Below, one piece after another: positions 43,865 through 51,944 of a stretch of 64,000 nt of DNA. Below the pieces are notes generated by a model. The model had not been told where the DNA came from. It searched no databases and saw only the letters and a list, made by a program, of their open reading frames with translations. The position numbers and the translations under genes were made by a program. Numbering within the stretch: position 1 is the stretch's first letter; each line of letters starts with the position of its first letter. The DNA is from an uncultured Bacteroidales bacterium. Lineage in GTDB: Bacteria; Bacteroidota; Bacteroidia; Bacteroidales; Bacteroidaceae. The DNA is taken from NCBI GenBank assembly GCA_902798615.1, contig CADBXL010000011.1, forward strand, positions 82,777 to 146,776, given 5' to 3'.

Positions 43865-43900
43865 AAAAGCCGCCTGAGGATTATTCCTTGGGCGGCTTTT
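43865..43900 (+). terminator. Terminator of the aryl-polyene operon
   Basis: AAAAGCCGCC (43865-43874) and GGCGGCTTTT (43891-43900) with an inner GAGGA/TTCCT stem, followed by T, 17 bases after the ligase stop. Confidence 0.85.
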
Positions 43901-43947
43901 TCCTGTTCTTTATCTAAACAGGAATTCGTTTGTCGAGCTGACGTTAA

Positions 43948-44802
43948 TTACTTATAACTCTTGTATGCCTTGTCAAACGCTTCTTTGCTGCAATAGCTAT
44001 CGTACAAGGCATTATCGCTAAGGCATAATTGCTGAGTGGAAACAATCTTGTCTCTGCCTTGCCCACGACCATGAACAACGGCAAAGGCGTATGTGTATTC
44101 TTCCGAATCCTCAACCCTTACCGCCAATTTGCCGTCGACGGAACAAAGTGAGAAGCGAGACATATTCGACAGGCTTTCAAGTGGAGCAATATCGCCAATC
44201 TTCGTTGTGCTTGCCTTGTCAAGGCTAACGACAATCGAACAACACGTAGGATGTGCAATTTCCTCGTCTAAAGCCGCTACACGTTTCTGTCTCAAAAGAA
44301 TCACCTGCAAGGAGTCATTATTCGTCCAGCCCTCGTTATTTCCGCATATAACAGACGAAAGAACACGCTCCTCTGTCTCGTCGTTTATTTCCAAATCCCC
44401 GACATTAATATCTGAAACGAACGCGCCATCCCTAAACTCATATCCAACGGAATTGATACGTCCTTGAGCCACCACGTAAGGGGCAAGCACAAACTTATAC
44501 GACTCCTTTTGCGACTTCGTCAGCCAAACGGGAGTCTTCATAAGATTATAGCTGCGGAAGAAGCTCGACGCATTCTTGTTGCCTATAATCCCCTCAAAAT
44601 TCTGTTGCAGATACCCCTTGATGTATTTGTACATATTCAGGATATTATTCATCTTGATGCGCTGTTTCATCTGCGCCTCGGTCTTAGGATTGCCCATCTT
44701 GGTTGGTTTAGACCTGCCAAATGTCACACCATTCACCTCATAATAAATGGTATTTGCCTTCGTTCCTGACACTTTCCCAAATGAAGATTTTACTTTAACC
44801 AT
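43948..44802 (-). CDS. DUF6266-like protein, copy B
   Basis: 284 residues, very close to copy A (differences are scattered, for example LQQNFEG for LLQNFEG and TKANT for TSANT). Same N-terminal GKVSG...YYEVNGVTFGRSKP and NPKTEAQMKQR pattern. Upstream palindrome, promoter box and divergent RNA 5' region are also shared. Both copies are intact, and the substitutions look largely conservative, which suggests maintained function rather than decay. Function unknown. Confidence 0.75.
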   Translation of the reverse strand: MVKVKSSFGKVSGTKANTIYYEVNGVTFGRSKPTKMGNPKTEAQMKQRIKMNNILNMYKYIKGYLQQNFEGIIGNKNASSFFRSYNLMKTPVWLTKSQKESYKFVLAPYVVAQGRINSVGYEFRDGAFVSDINVGDLEINDETEERVLSSVICGNNEGWTNNDSLQVILLRQKRVAALDEEIAHPTCCSIVVSLDKASTTKIGDIAPLESLSNMSRFSLCSVDGKLAVRVEDSEEYTYAFAVVHGRGQGRDKIVSTQQLCLSDNALYDSYCSKEAFDKAYKSYK

Positions 44803-44845
44803 ATCTTTTCCTTTCTAAAATAATTAGTTCTTATTCTTAACATAC

Positions 44846-44957
44846 TACATCGTTACACCATCGTTTGTCCATAGATACTCCATCAAAACGATGGACATGA
44901 TATGGAGTTGATATGGAGTAACGATGGAGTATCTACCTTGTTACTGCTTGCAAAGAT
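44846..44957 (-). promoter_or_regulatory. Promoter and palindromic leader of DUF6266 copy B
   Basis: Counterpart of 14601-14712: AGATACTCCATC...GATGGAGTATCT arms with ATGGAGT and CGATGG words between them, and a minus-strand TATCTTTG box in GCAAAGATACTAC. One arm position differs from copy A. Confidence 0.6.
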
Positions 44958-45144
44958 ACTACTTTTTCCGGAAGAAAAAGAAAACAAAAGCACAAAATTT
45001 ATAAAATCACACAAAATAATCTTAGCTTTGTATTTATTTCAATAAAAAGATGGTTTAAGTAATGTTGCAAACCTAAAAACAAGAAAAAACACACTCGGAA
45101 TAAATTTTTATAGGAATTTTTTCCCGATATTCAAAAATAATGCC

Positions 45145-45310
45145 TATATTTGCAACGTCATAACCATTTAGTGGTATGGCGCTACATATGGAAAAAGCGT
45201 CACTTACGCTTTGCCTATTGGCTGATTGAAACGTCGGAAATTTCTGTTGAGAGTCAATGGCGAAAGTCAGGAGTGGATACCTACGTTCTTTCATTTTGTG
45301 GTAAACCTAA
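45145..45310 (+). ncRNA. Shortened copy of the cassette RNA
   Basis: TATATTTGCAACGTCATAAC promoter (from 45145), then AAAGCGTCACTTACGCTTT, CCTATTGG, GATTGAAACGTCGGAAATTTC and a CAATGGC...GGAGTGGATACCTACG segment aligning with copy A up to about 15040. The central hairpin of copy A is absent and the T-rich end follows at once, as if deleted between two ACG tracts. May be an RNA or a leader for the membrane-protein gene at 45364. Confidence 0.5.
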
Positions 45311-45363
45311 ATCTATTAATACCGCCTTAATCTGGTATCTTATGGCTTTATTATTGAAAACTA

Positions 45364-45845
45364 TGAAAACCATATTAAAATTTATAGGCGCTTTTTTGAT
45401 CATAAATTTAATTAGTTACGTGATAGATGCTGTTTGTTTAGGTGGATATGCTATATTCGCCTGTTTGATATTTAATTTTAGTTTTAAAGTTTTAATAATT
45501 TTTTTTTCGCTATTATTTAGCATATATTTAATATGTATTATACATAGCCAATGTCCTTGGGTGTTTCTCGGCTTTATTTATTTTTGCGCAAGCAAATCAA
45601 TAATAAGTGCAATACTACTGATCTTATGTGGTATCGCCCGCTTTGTGAATTTTTGTTTACTGTTGTTGTCTGATGATATAGGAGATGGTGTTTTTGCAAG
45701 TTATGTGGAAATGGCGCATAATTATGCAGGAGACTTTTATACTATAGGTGCTTGGACGAGTATAACTTTTGCTTTTATTTCCTATTTTGTTCTTTGTTTC
45801 GGTATATATTTAGCTTACCCTTTGGATTTGCCACAAAGAGAGTAA
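45364..45845 (+). CDS. Membrane protein of unknown function, cassette B cargo
   Basis: 160 residues from ATG 45364; an ATG at 45343 is also in frame, but the reading frame before it is RNA-like. Four or five hydrophobic segments with a short acidic loop (SDDIGDGVFASYVEMAHN). No family recognised. AT-rich compared with the polyene genes. Followed by the frameshifted gene at 45872. Confidence 0.6.
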
Positions 45846-45871
45846 TATTATTCATAATCATCAAAAGTAAG

Positions 45872-46505
45872 ATGGAAGAAGAAAAAGATAAATTTGAAGA
45901 CTTGGAAAAAATGGAGGATTCTGATTGGTCGGAATTCTTTGAAGAAGATGAGAAATGGTATGAGCCAAACATCTTTGAAGATGAAGTCGTAGAGAATATC
46001 TGTGCCAACGTAAAGTATATTGCGGTGGAGGGGTATGAGTGTGTGGAAATACTCAAAAAAAAAACCGTGCGAAGATAGATCTGAGCTATTGTATTGCTAT
46101 CAACTTGGTGAAGATTATGCAATGGCTAATCCACATGCAATATCTGCTGTATGGTATTCTACGGAAGATATAGAAGTTAGATTTTACGACGAGATGTGTC
46201 GTAGTTATATTTATACTAGTTTTGATTATGCTCGGTTATTATTGTTTGGATTGATAGCGAACGATTCTTATAAAATGACATATTGTGTAGGTCCGTCTGG
46301 GGATCACAAAAATAAGTCGGGTGTAAATCCGTCAAGTATGGCTTTTTTCTCCATTAAAAGAAATGACCGTGTTTGTGATTATAGACACCAAATGCATTGT
46401 GTCATTTGTTTTCTTGCAGGAATAAGAAATGTCTTTAAAGACAAGTTGAAGGATTCAACAACGTTACCACCTGTGTTTCAAGAGGATAATTTGGATTCTG
46501 ATTAA
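45872..46505 (+). pseudogene. Unknown acidic protein split by an A10 tract (frameshift or slippage)
   Basis: The first part starts at 45872 (MEEEKDKFEDLEKMEDSDWS...) and would end at 46078. The second part continues in another frame from the A10 run at 46055-46064 (CEDRSELLYCYQLGEDYA ... ) to 46505. A run of A9 would join them into about 210 residues. Either a frameshift mutation, a sequencing error in the homopolymer, or RNA-polymerase slippage that yields a full-length protein. No domain recognised; Cys-rich second half. Confidence 0.55.
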
Positions 46506-46610
46506 ATTTCTTCGTGTATCAGTTTATGTTCTCTCCAACCATGTACGAATACAAATGAGTATATCATAATTAACCGAGAAAGAAATTTGGGAGTGGCATT
46601 TATATTTGTT

Positions 46611-47954
46611 TTAAAATGCTGAATCTATGAATCCTCCCTCAGTCTCGATGTCGTCCTTATACATGTATCTATGTCCCTTTTCACCAAATGATAGGTTATC
46701 CACATAATGTGACCAGTCAAAATGAGGCTCACGATTTCTTACCTCATTCCAGAATCTTACAACTTCATCATCAAGAAATACTTTTTCATTGTTGGAATAA
46801 AGTTCAAAATCAGTTGGCTCATAGTCATAGTGGTCTAAATACATCTTTATCATTTTGTTGGGAACTCTTAATATTTTGAGATTTTCCATATTTGCAAATA
46901 CGGCAAAGTTTATTTGCTCAACAGAATCTGGAATCGTCAATTCTTCCAGTTTTGAATAAGCAAACGCAGAATTACATATTGCAACCACATCTGATGGTAT
47001 GTCAAATTTCTTGGCAGGATGATTCGGAGGAAATGCGACAAGCACTCGTCCTTGTGGTTTTTCTAGAAAATCAAACAACATGTTACTTCCATCCATTTCA
47101 TCACAGTTTTCAATGTAAAGAATGCCATCTTCAACAGAGAACGGACTGGGTTGAATGACCGAAAATTTCTCCAGATAAGGAAGGTTGTGAAAATGTGAGT
47201 CACAATCATCGTCATAATCGAAATCTCTATCTATAACAAACTCCTTGATGTTGTTTTTGTATGGGAAATCATCAAACAAGTTGTATCTAAGAATCTGATT
47301 AAAAGGCATGATAAATGATGTACTTCCGATTTCGTATATGTCGCTTGCTGTAAAATCTGGATTCCCGTCTTCATCATAAATCTCAAAACGTGCCGTCAAA
47401 TCGGTCAGCAACTCCAATGGCATGTTTCGGGAGGTTTCAATCTCTATATAGACTATCGTACCTTTCCAGAAATCTGTCTCTATAATTTCTGTGCTCCTGT
47501 TCTTGTAGATTTGTTTGTTATGGCCAGAGTGAATTGCGAGATTGATACCGATAGCATTTAATATGCTAGATCTTGTATAATCGTTTATCCCATTTGAGTT
47601 AAGGCTTGTCTCTATTGTTCTTTTTCCCATGGACATGTATCCTAGGTATTTAGCAAGTGATCTATTTATCTCTATCCCCTCATCGGCAACAAGGATACGA
47701 AGTATCTTCTTTTCTACATCGAAATGGGTGATAACTACCGCTGGTCGATTTGTAGGATGGATAAATGGGGCATCGAGAATCTCGTAGAGACGAAGAGACA
47801 TAACTTCATAAACGTTTCCCCATTTTATGTGATAGTTCTCTATGCTTGAGCATACCTGATTATAGACATCGCACATAGTTTGTTTGGCGATGACATCTAT
47901 TGAAACGTCCTCTGCCCCATGAAAGTATTGTTTTAGAAGAAAGGCTACATTCAT
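46611..47954 (-). CDS. Intracellular protein with possible ATPase-like N-terminus and LRR C-terminus
   Basis: 447 residues, no signal peptide. Residues about 75-150 (ILVADEGIEINRSLAKYLGY, KRTIETSLNSNGIND) show a weak resemblance to the N and G boxes of GHKL/HATPase folds. Residues about 320-390 contain BspA-type LRR_5 units (IPSDVVAICNSAFAYSKLEE, LTIPDSVEQINFAVFANMEN). Begins 20 bases after the rodA stop on the same strand and has no obvious promoter, so it is likely co-transcribed with the elongation operon. Function unknown; the ATPase reading is tentative. Confidence 0.55.
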   Translation of the reverse strand: MNVAFLLKQYFHGAEDVSIDVIAKQTMCDVYNQVCSSIENYHIKWGNVYEVMSLRLYEILDAPFIHPTNRPAVVITHFDVEKKILRILVADEGIEINRSLAKYLGYMSMGKRTIETSLNSNGINDYTRSSILNAIGINLAIHSGHNKQIYKNRSTEIIETDFWKGTIVYIEIETSRNMPLELLTDLTARFEIYDEDGNPDFTASDIYEIGSTSFIMPFNQILRYNLFDDFPYKNNIKEFVIDRDFDYDDDCDSHFHNLPYLEKFSVIQPSPFSVEDGILYIENCDEMDGSNMLFDFLEKPQGRVLVAFPPNHPAKKFDIPSDVVAICNSAFAYSKLEELTIPDSVEQINFAVFANMENLKILRVPNKMIKMYLDHYDYEPTDFELYSNNEKVFLDDEVVRFWNEVRNREPHFDWSHYVDNLSFGEKGHRYMYKDDIETEGGFIDSAF

Positions 47955-47974
47955 AGTTTAATATAGTTAATAGG

Positions 47975-48010
47975 TTACGTTCTAATCAGATTTCTTCCTG
48001 CATCTATTCT
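47975..48010. repeat. rodA 3' end, source of the 36-bp repeat
   Basis: Last eleven codons and stop of rodA, exactly repeated at 17904-17939 in the same orientation, 30,071 bases away. Confidence 0.9.
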
Positions 48011-49444
48011 TAGGAAGATGAACAGGAGGATGGTGAAGCCCCAGAGACTTGAACCGCCATAGCTGAAGAAGGGTAGTGGAATGCCGATTACTGGCGTGAG
48101 ACCGAGTACCATACCCACGTTTACAAAGACGTGGAATAGGAAGATACTCAGCACACAATAGCCATAGACTCGCCCGAACTTGAACGGTTGTCGCTCGGCT
48201 ACGTGGATAAGCCTCAGAATAAGGGCGAGGAACAATAGCAGAACGCCAGCAGAGCCTACAAAACCTTCTTCCTCGCCTACGGTACAGAAGATGAAGTCCG
48301 TGTCCTGCTCAGGTACGAATTTGAGCTTTGTCTGTGTGCCGTTGAGGAATCCCTTTCCTTCAAGGCCTCCCGAACCTATGGCAATCTCACTCTGGTGCAC
48401 GTTATATCCGGCACCTGCAAGGTCTTCTTCAAGTCCGAGAAGTACGTTGATACGCACACGTTGGTGAGCCTGCATCACGTTGTTCAATACATAGTCGGCA
48501 GAATAGAAGAAAGCTATGCTTCCAACAGTAAATAAGGCGATGAAGAAGTATTCCTTTATACGCCATTCCATCGCTATATATATAAGATATATAATCACGA
48601 TTGCGGAGAGAGCCAATTGTACCCACACTATGTCGAAAGGTATGACATATTCTGAGAACAGAACGGCTCCGAGGGTTATTCCCAACGTGGTATATAGTAC
48701 GATAAGAGCACGTTGCCTGTCGTGACAATATATCTCGATCAGGGCGGATGTGAATATCTGCACCATAAGTAGTACGGAGAACTTTCCTACAGATGCCGGC
48801 ATATCCCATAGCTGTACGTCGGCAAAGCGAATACCAACTATGAAGTAGATAATCATTGCTACGCCAGTAAACAGAAAACTTCCCGACATTCCCTCGCGAT
48901 AGAGCATAAGGAAAAAAGCGGAATAGACGAGCGCAGAGCCCGTTTCTTTCTGTCCGATGATAAGGAGCATCGGGAAGATGATAATGCCACAGGCAATAGC
49001 CAAATCGCGCCATTTGTTAAGGTCAAAGCCATAGGTGGACATGAGCTTGGATATTGCCAAGGCCGTAGCAAACTTGGCAAATTCGGCTGGCTGTATTCGT
49101 AATGGTCCCATGACGATCCACGATCGGGAACCCTTGATTTCGTGAGGGTTGAAGATGGTGGCAAAGAGCAGAAGCATCATCAGACCATAGATGACGTAGG
49201 AGAAGGTATCATAGAGTCGGTCGTCGGTCATGAGGATGACGAAACCGAGGCATATACTCGTGCCTATCCACATAATCTGCATACCGCTACGGGTTGACAT
49301 AGAGAAGATATCCTCGTCGCCATAGTTATAGCTGGCACCACACACGCTAATCCATCCGAATACCAAGAGTACCAGATAGATTGCGATTGTAACCCAATCG
49401 AGCGATGCAAGAATACCTTGCTGATTTGTCTTACGTTGTGCCAT
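47975..49444 (-). CDS. rodA: Peptidoglycan glycosyltransferase RodA
   Basis: 489 residues from ATG 49444; the longer frame starts inside a repeat element. SEDS protein with about ten membrane helices. Recognisable segments: GSRSWIVMGPLRIQPAEFAK, GQKETGSALVYSAFFLMLYR (with the conserved Asp replaced by Glu in this stretch), GLEGKGFLNGTQTKL, VPEQDTDFIFCTVGEEEGFV, and C-terminal GIPLPFFSYGGSSL. Polymerises glycan strands during cell elongation with PBP2, encoded upstream. Confidence 0.93.
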   Translation of the reverse strand: MAQRKTNQQGILASLDWVTIAIYLVLLVFGWISVCGASYNYGDEDIFSMSTRSGMQIMWIGTSICLGFVILMTDDRLYDTFSYVIYGLMMLLLFATIFNPHEIKGSRSWIVMGPLRIQPAEFAKFATALAISKLMSTYGFDLNKWRDLAIACGIIIFPMLLIIGQKETGSALVYSAFFLMLYREGMSGSFLFTGVAMIIYFIVGIRFADVQLWDMPASVGKFSVLLMVQIFTSALIEIYCHDRQRALIVLYTTLGITLGAVLFSEYVIPFDIVWVQLALSAIVIIYLIYIAMEWRIKEYFFIALFTVGSIAFFYSADYVLNNVMQAHQRVRINVLLGLEEDLAGAGYNVHQSEIAIGSGGLEGKGFLNGTQTKLKFVPEQDTDFIFCTVGEEEGFVGSAGVLLLFLALILRLIHVAERQPFKFGRVYGYCVLSIFLFHVFVNVGMVLGLTPVIGIPLPFFSYGGSSLWGFTILLFIFLRIDAGRNLIRT

Positions 49445-49449
49445 CTTTA

Positions 49450-49591
49450 GCCTAACCAAGCCTTCCCAAAGGGAAGGATGTTTTATACACTTAAAGTGTA
49501 TATGCCTTTCTTTAAAAAGGCTTGGTTGTATTTTGTTTTAGTTGAAATATTGCTATCTAACATCCTTCCCTTTGGGAAGGCTTGGTTAGGC
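49450..49591. repeat. 142-bp inverted-repeat element (GCCTAACCAAGCCTTCCC family), copy 3
   Basis: GCCTAACCAAGCCTTCCC at 49450 and GGGAAGGCTTGGTTAGGC to 49591. Interior has TATACACTTAAAGTGTATA, a perfect palindrome, and AAAGGCTTGGTT. Fills the whole gap between mrdA and rodA. Confidence 0.9.
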
Positions 49592-51439
49592 TTATCTATT
49601 CCTCGTTCCGTATGCTATTCTCTTATGCTGGAACACGGATGCCTGTGCTTCTGATGCTGGGGACAGTTTGCCGTTGATATACTGCTCCATCATAAGAGAT
49701 CCGATAGGAACACCGTAGTCAGCTCCGAAACCGCCATTCTCCACATATACGGCTATTGCAATCTTCGGATCATCCATTGGGGCAAATCCCATGAATACGG
49801 AGTGGTCTTGTCCGCGGTTCTGAGCCGTACCTGTCTTACCGCATACCAAGTAGTCGGATCTGTTGGCTGCCTTACACGTTCCCTTGATTACCGAAGAACG
49901 CATACCTGCTACAACCCAGTCGTATGAACTACGGCTTGCCTTTGTGTAGTGCTTCTCGGTAAAGGCAGAATCAAGAGCCTCACCCCTTATCTTCTTCACT
50001 ACGTGAGGCGTAATGTAATAGCCGCGGTTGGCTATCGTAGCGCCGAGATTAGCTATCTGCAAAGGAGTAAGGTTTACCTCACCCTGTCCGATACTGATGG
50101 AGATAACCGTAAGGCCGTTCCAAGAACCCTTATAAGCGTTGTTGTAATAGTCGCCATTAGGGATAAGTCCTCGTTTCTCACCCGGAAGGTCAATACCGAG
50201 TTTATATCCGAAGCCCATAGAAACCATATAGTCGCGCCATACGTTCATCGCGTCATGGGCGGAGCGGTATTTCTTTCTGTTACCTATCATGTAATACAAT
50301 CCCCAACAGAAATATGCGTTACATGAGGTAGAGAGGGCATCAACAATAGCCAGAGGAGAGCCGTGACCGTGACAACCTACGTGAAGTCCCTTGAAGGAGA
50401 ATCCGTGGGCACAGGAGAATGCAGTTCCCGGAGAGATTATGCCCTCAGTCATATAGGTAAGAGCCTGAGAGGTCTTGAACGTAGAGCCTGGAGGGTACTG
50501 TCCCATTATACTACGGTTGAGAAGAGGCTTCCATACGTTTGAAGAAAGGATTTTATGGTTTTTTCCTCGTTGTCTGCCCACCATGAGTCGTGGGTCATAG
50601 GTAGGAGAGGAAACCATACAGAGAACTTCTCCTGTAGCAGGTTCTATCGCTACTATACTGCCGATCTTTCCTTCAAGAAGTCGTTCGCCAAGAGCCTGAA
50701 GCTTTATGTCGAGACTTAGAGTGAGGTCTTTGCCAGCAACAGGTCGGCTGTCGTACATACCGTTCTGGTATTTGCCCTTTATTCTTCCGTGGGCATCACG
50801 AAGAAGAATCTGAACGCCTTTTTCACCACGAAGCTGTTTCTCGTAATAGCGCTCAATACCGAGTTTTCCGATGAAATCGCCTGCCTGATAGTAGTCATCG
50901 TTCTCTATGTCCGATTCAGAAACCTCTGCAACATCTCCAAGAACGTGGGCGGCATACGGATATTGATACTGCCTTATGCTACGTTGCTGGATATAGAAGC
51001 CTGGGAAACGGAAAAGCTTTTCGCGGAATACGCTGAAATCGTTGTTGGATAGCTGTGCCATGAACAACTGTTGGGTAAAGCGTGAGTATCCCGGATTCTT
51101 ACTACGGTCCTTGATTTCGTTCATCCTCCTTATGAAGTATGCCTTCGAGATTCCGAGTGCCTGACAGAATTCAAGTGTGTCAAGGCGATCCTTTGCCTCG
51201 TTCATCACAACCATAATATCATACGCGGGCTGATTATACACAAGCAGTTCGCCATTACGGTCGGAAATAACACCACGAGAAGGGTATTCTATTTTCTTCA
51301 AGAAAGCGTTTGAGTCGGCAGACTTGCGATAGTCATCACTCATAATCTGGAGTACGAACAATCGTACGGTATAAACAATAACAATAACTATTGCTATACC
51401 GCCAATTACGAATTTCCTATAATCCAGATCATGCCTCAT
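49592..51439 (-). CDS. mrdA: Penicillin-binding protein 2 (elongation transpeptidase)
   Basis: 615 residues. One N-terminal helix (about 12-30), a PBP dimer domain (YPSRGVISDRNGELL near 54), and a transpeptidase domain with SxxK as GSTFK near 317, SxN as STSCNAY near 375, and KTG as CGKTGTAQN near 536. Cross-links new peptidoglycan with RodA. Abuts mreD by one base. Confidence 0.94.
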   Translation of the reverse strand: MRHDLDYRKFVIGGIAIVIVIVYTVRLFVLQIMSDDYRKSADSNAFLKKIEYPSRGVISDRNGELLVYNQPAYDIMVVMNEAKDRLDTLEFCQALGISKAYFIRRMNEIKDRSKNPGYSRFTQQLFMAQLSNNDFSVFREKLFRFPGFYIQQRSIRQYQYPYAAHVLGDVAEVSESDIENDDYYQAGDFIGKLGIERYYEKQLRGEKGVQILLRDAHGRIKGKYQNGMYDSRPVAGKDLTLSLDIKLQALGERLLEGKIGSIVAIEPATGEVLCMVSSPTYDPRLMVGRQRGKNHKILSSNVWKPLLNRSIMGQYPPGSTFKTSQALTYMTEGIISPGTAFSCAHGFSFKGLHVGCHGHGSPLAIVDALSTSCNAYFCWGLYYMIGNRKKYRSAHDAMNVWRDYMVSMGFGYKLGIDLPGEKRGLIPNGDYYNNAYKGSWNGLTVISISIGQGEVNLTPLQIANLGATIANRGYYITPHVVKKIRGEALDSAFTEKHYTKASRSSYDWVVAGMRSSVIKGTCKAANRSDYLVCGKTGTAQNRGQDHSVFMGFAPMDDPKIAIAVYVENGGFGADYGVPIGSLMMEQYINGKLSPASEAQASVFQHKRIAYGTRNR

Positions 51440-51440
51440 C

Positions 51441-51938
51441 CTATTTCCTTACTGAGTCTATCGCGATAATGATTAAAGAGGTTACTCCCCAACTTCCAAG
51501 GATACAAAGCAACCATTGTGCCCAGTTGAAGAAAGAGAAAGCCTCCAGGGTGAATAATGTGAAGCAGAATATGAACGTTAACAATAAAACGTAGGTGGCA
51601 TATTTCATGAATCCCATCTTTGCCATACTCGGAGTGAAGTTGTCGGAGTTGTCCCTTTCAAGGTACAGACTGAGGAAGTATGGTTGTAGAAATGCCGTCA
51701 AGGTAAGGGCAAAAGCCGTTTCTCCCGGGGTATTGCAGAAAGAATCGAGGATAAGACCGAGGAAGAACGCCAGAAGTATTGACACCCATCGCTGTTGGTT
51801 GCGAGGGAAAAGCAATATGAAGTAAACGTAAACCAGCGGAGTGGCCACGTTAAACAGGTGGATATGATTCAGAATGAGTACCTGCACCAAAATGAAGAAT
51901 ACCATCAGGCCGATACGATGAATAAAATCTATGTTCAT
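51441..51938 (-). CDS. mreD: Rod shape-determining protein MreD
   Basis: 165 residues, about five membrane helices (for example FFILVQVLILNHIHLF and ILLAFFLGLILDSF). The size and position between mreC and mrdA identify it despite low sequence conservation. Links MreC to the elongation machinery in the inner membrane. Starts 6 bases after the mreC stop. Confidence 0.88.
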   Translation of the reverse strand: MNIDFIHRIGLMVFFILVQVLILNHIHLFNVATPLVYVYFILLFPRNQQRWVSILLAFFLGLILDSFCNTPGETAFALTLTAFLQPYFLSLYLERDNSDNFTPSMAKMGFMKYATYVLLLTFIFCFTLFTLEAFSFFNWAQWLLCILGSWGVTSLIIIAIDSVRK

Positions 51939-51944
51939 ATTTGC

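Noticed and set aside
45150-45342. N-terminal extension of the membrane protein gene
   Set aside because: This stretch is the conserved 5' domain of the cassette RNA, shared at nucleotide level with copy A where it is non-coding.
17940-47974. A complete integrative element with its own integrase
   Set aside because: No integrase, excisionase, relaxase or replication gene is present; only the 36-bp repeat supports mobility.
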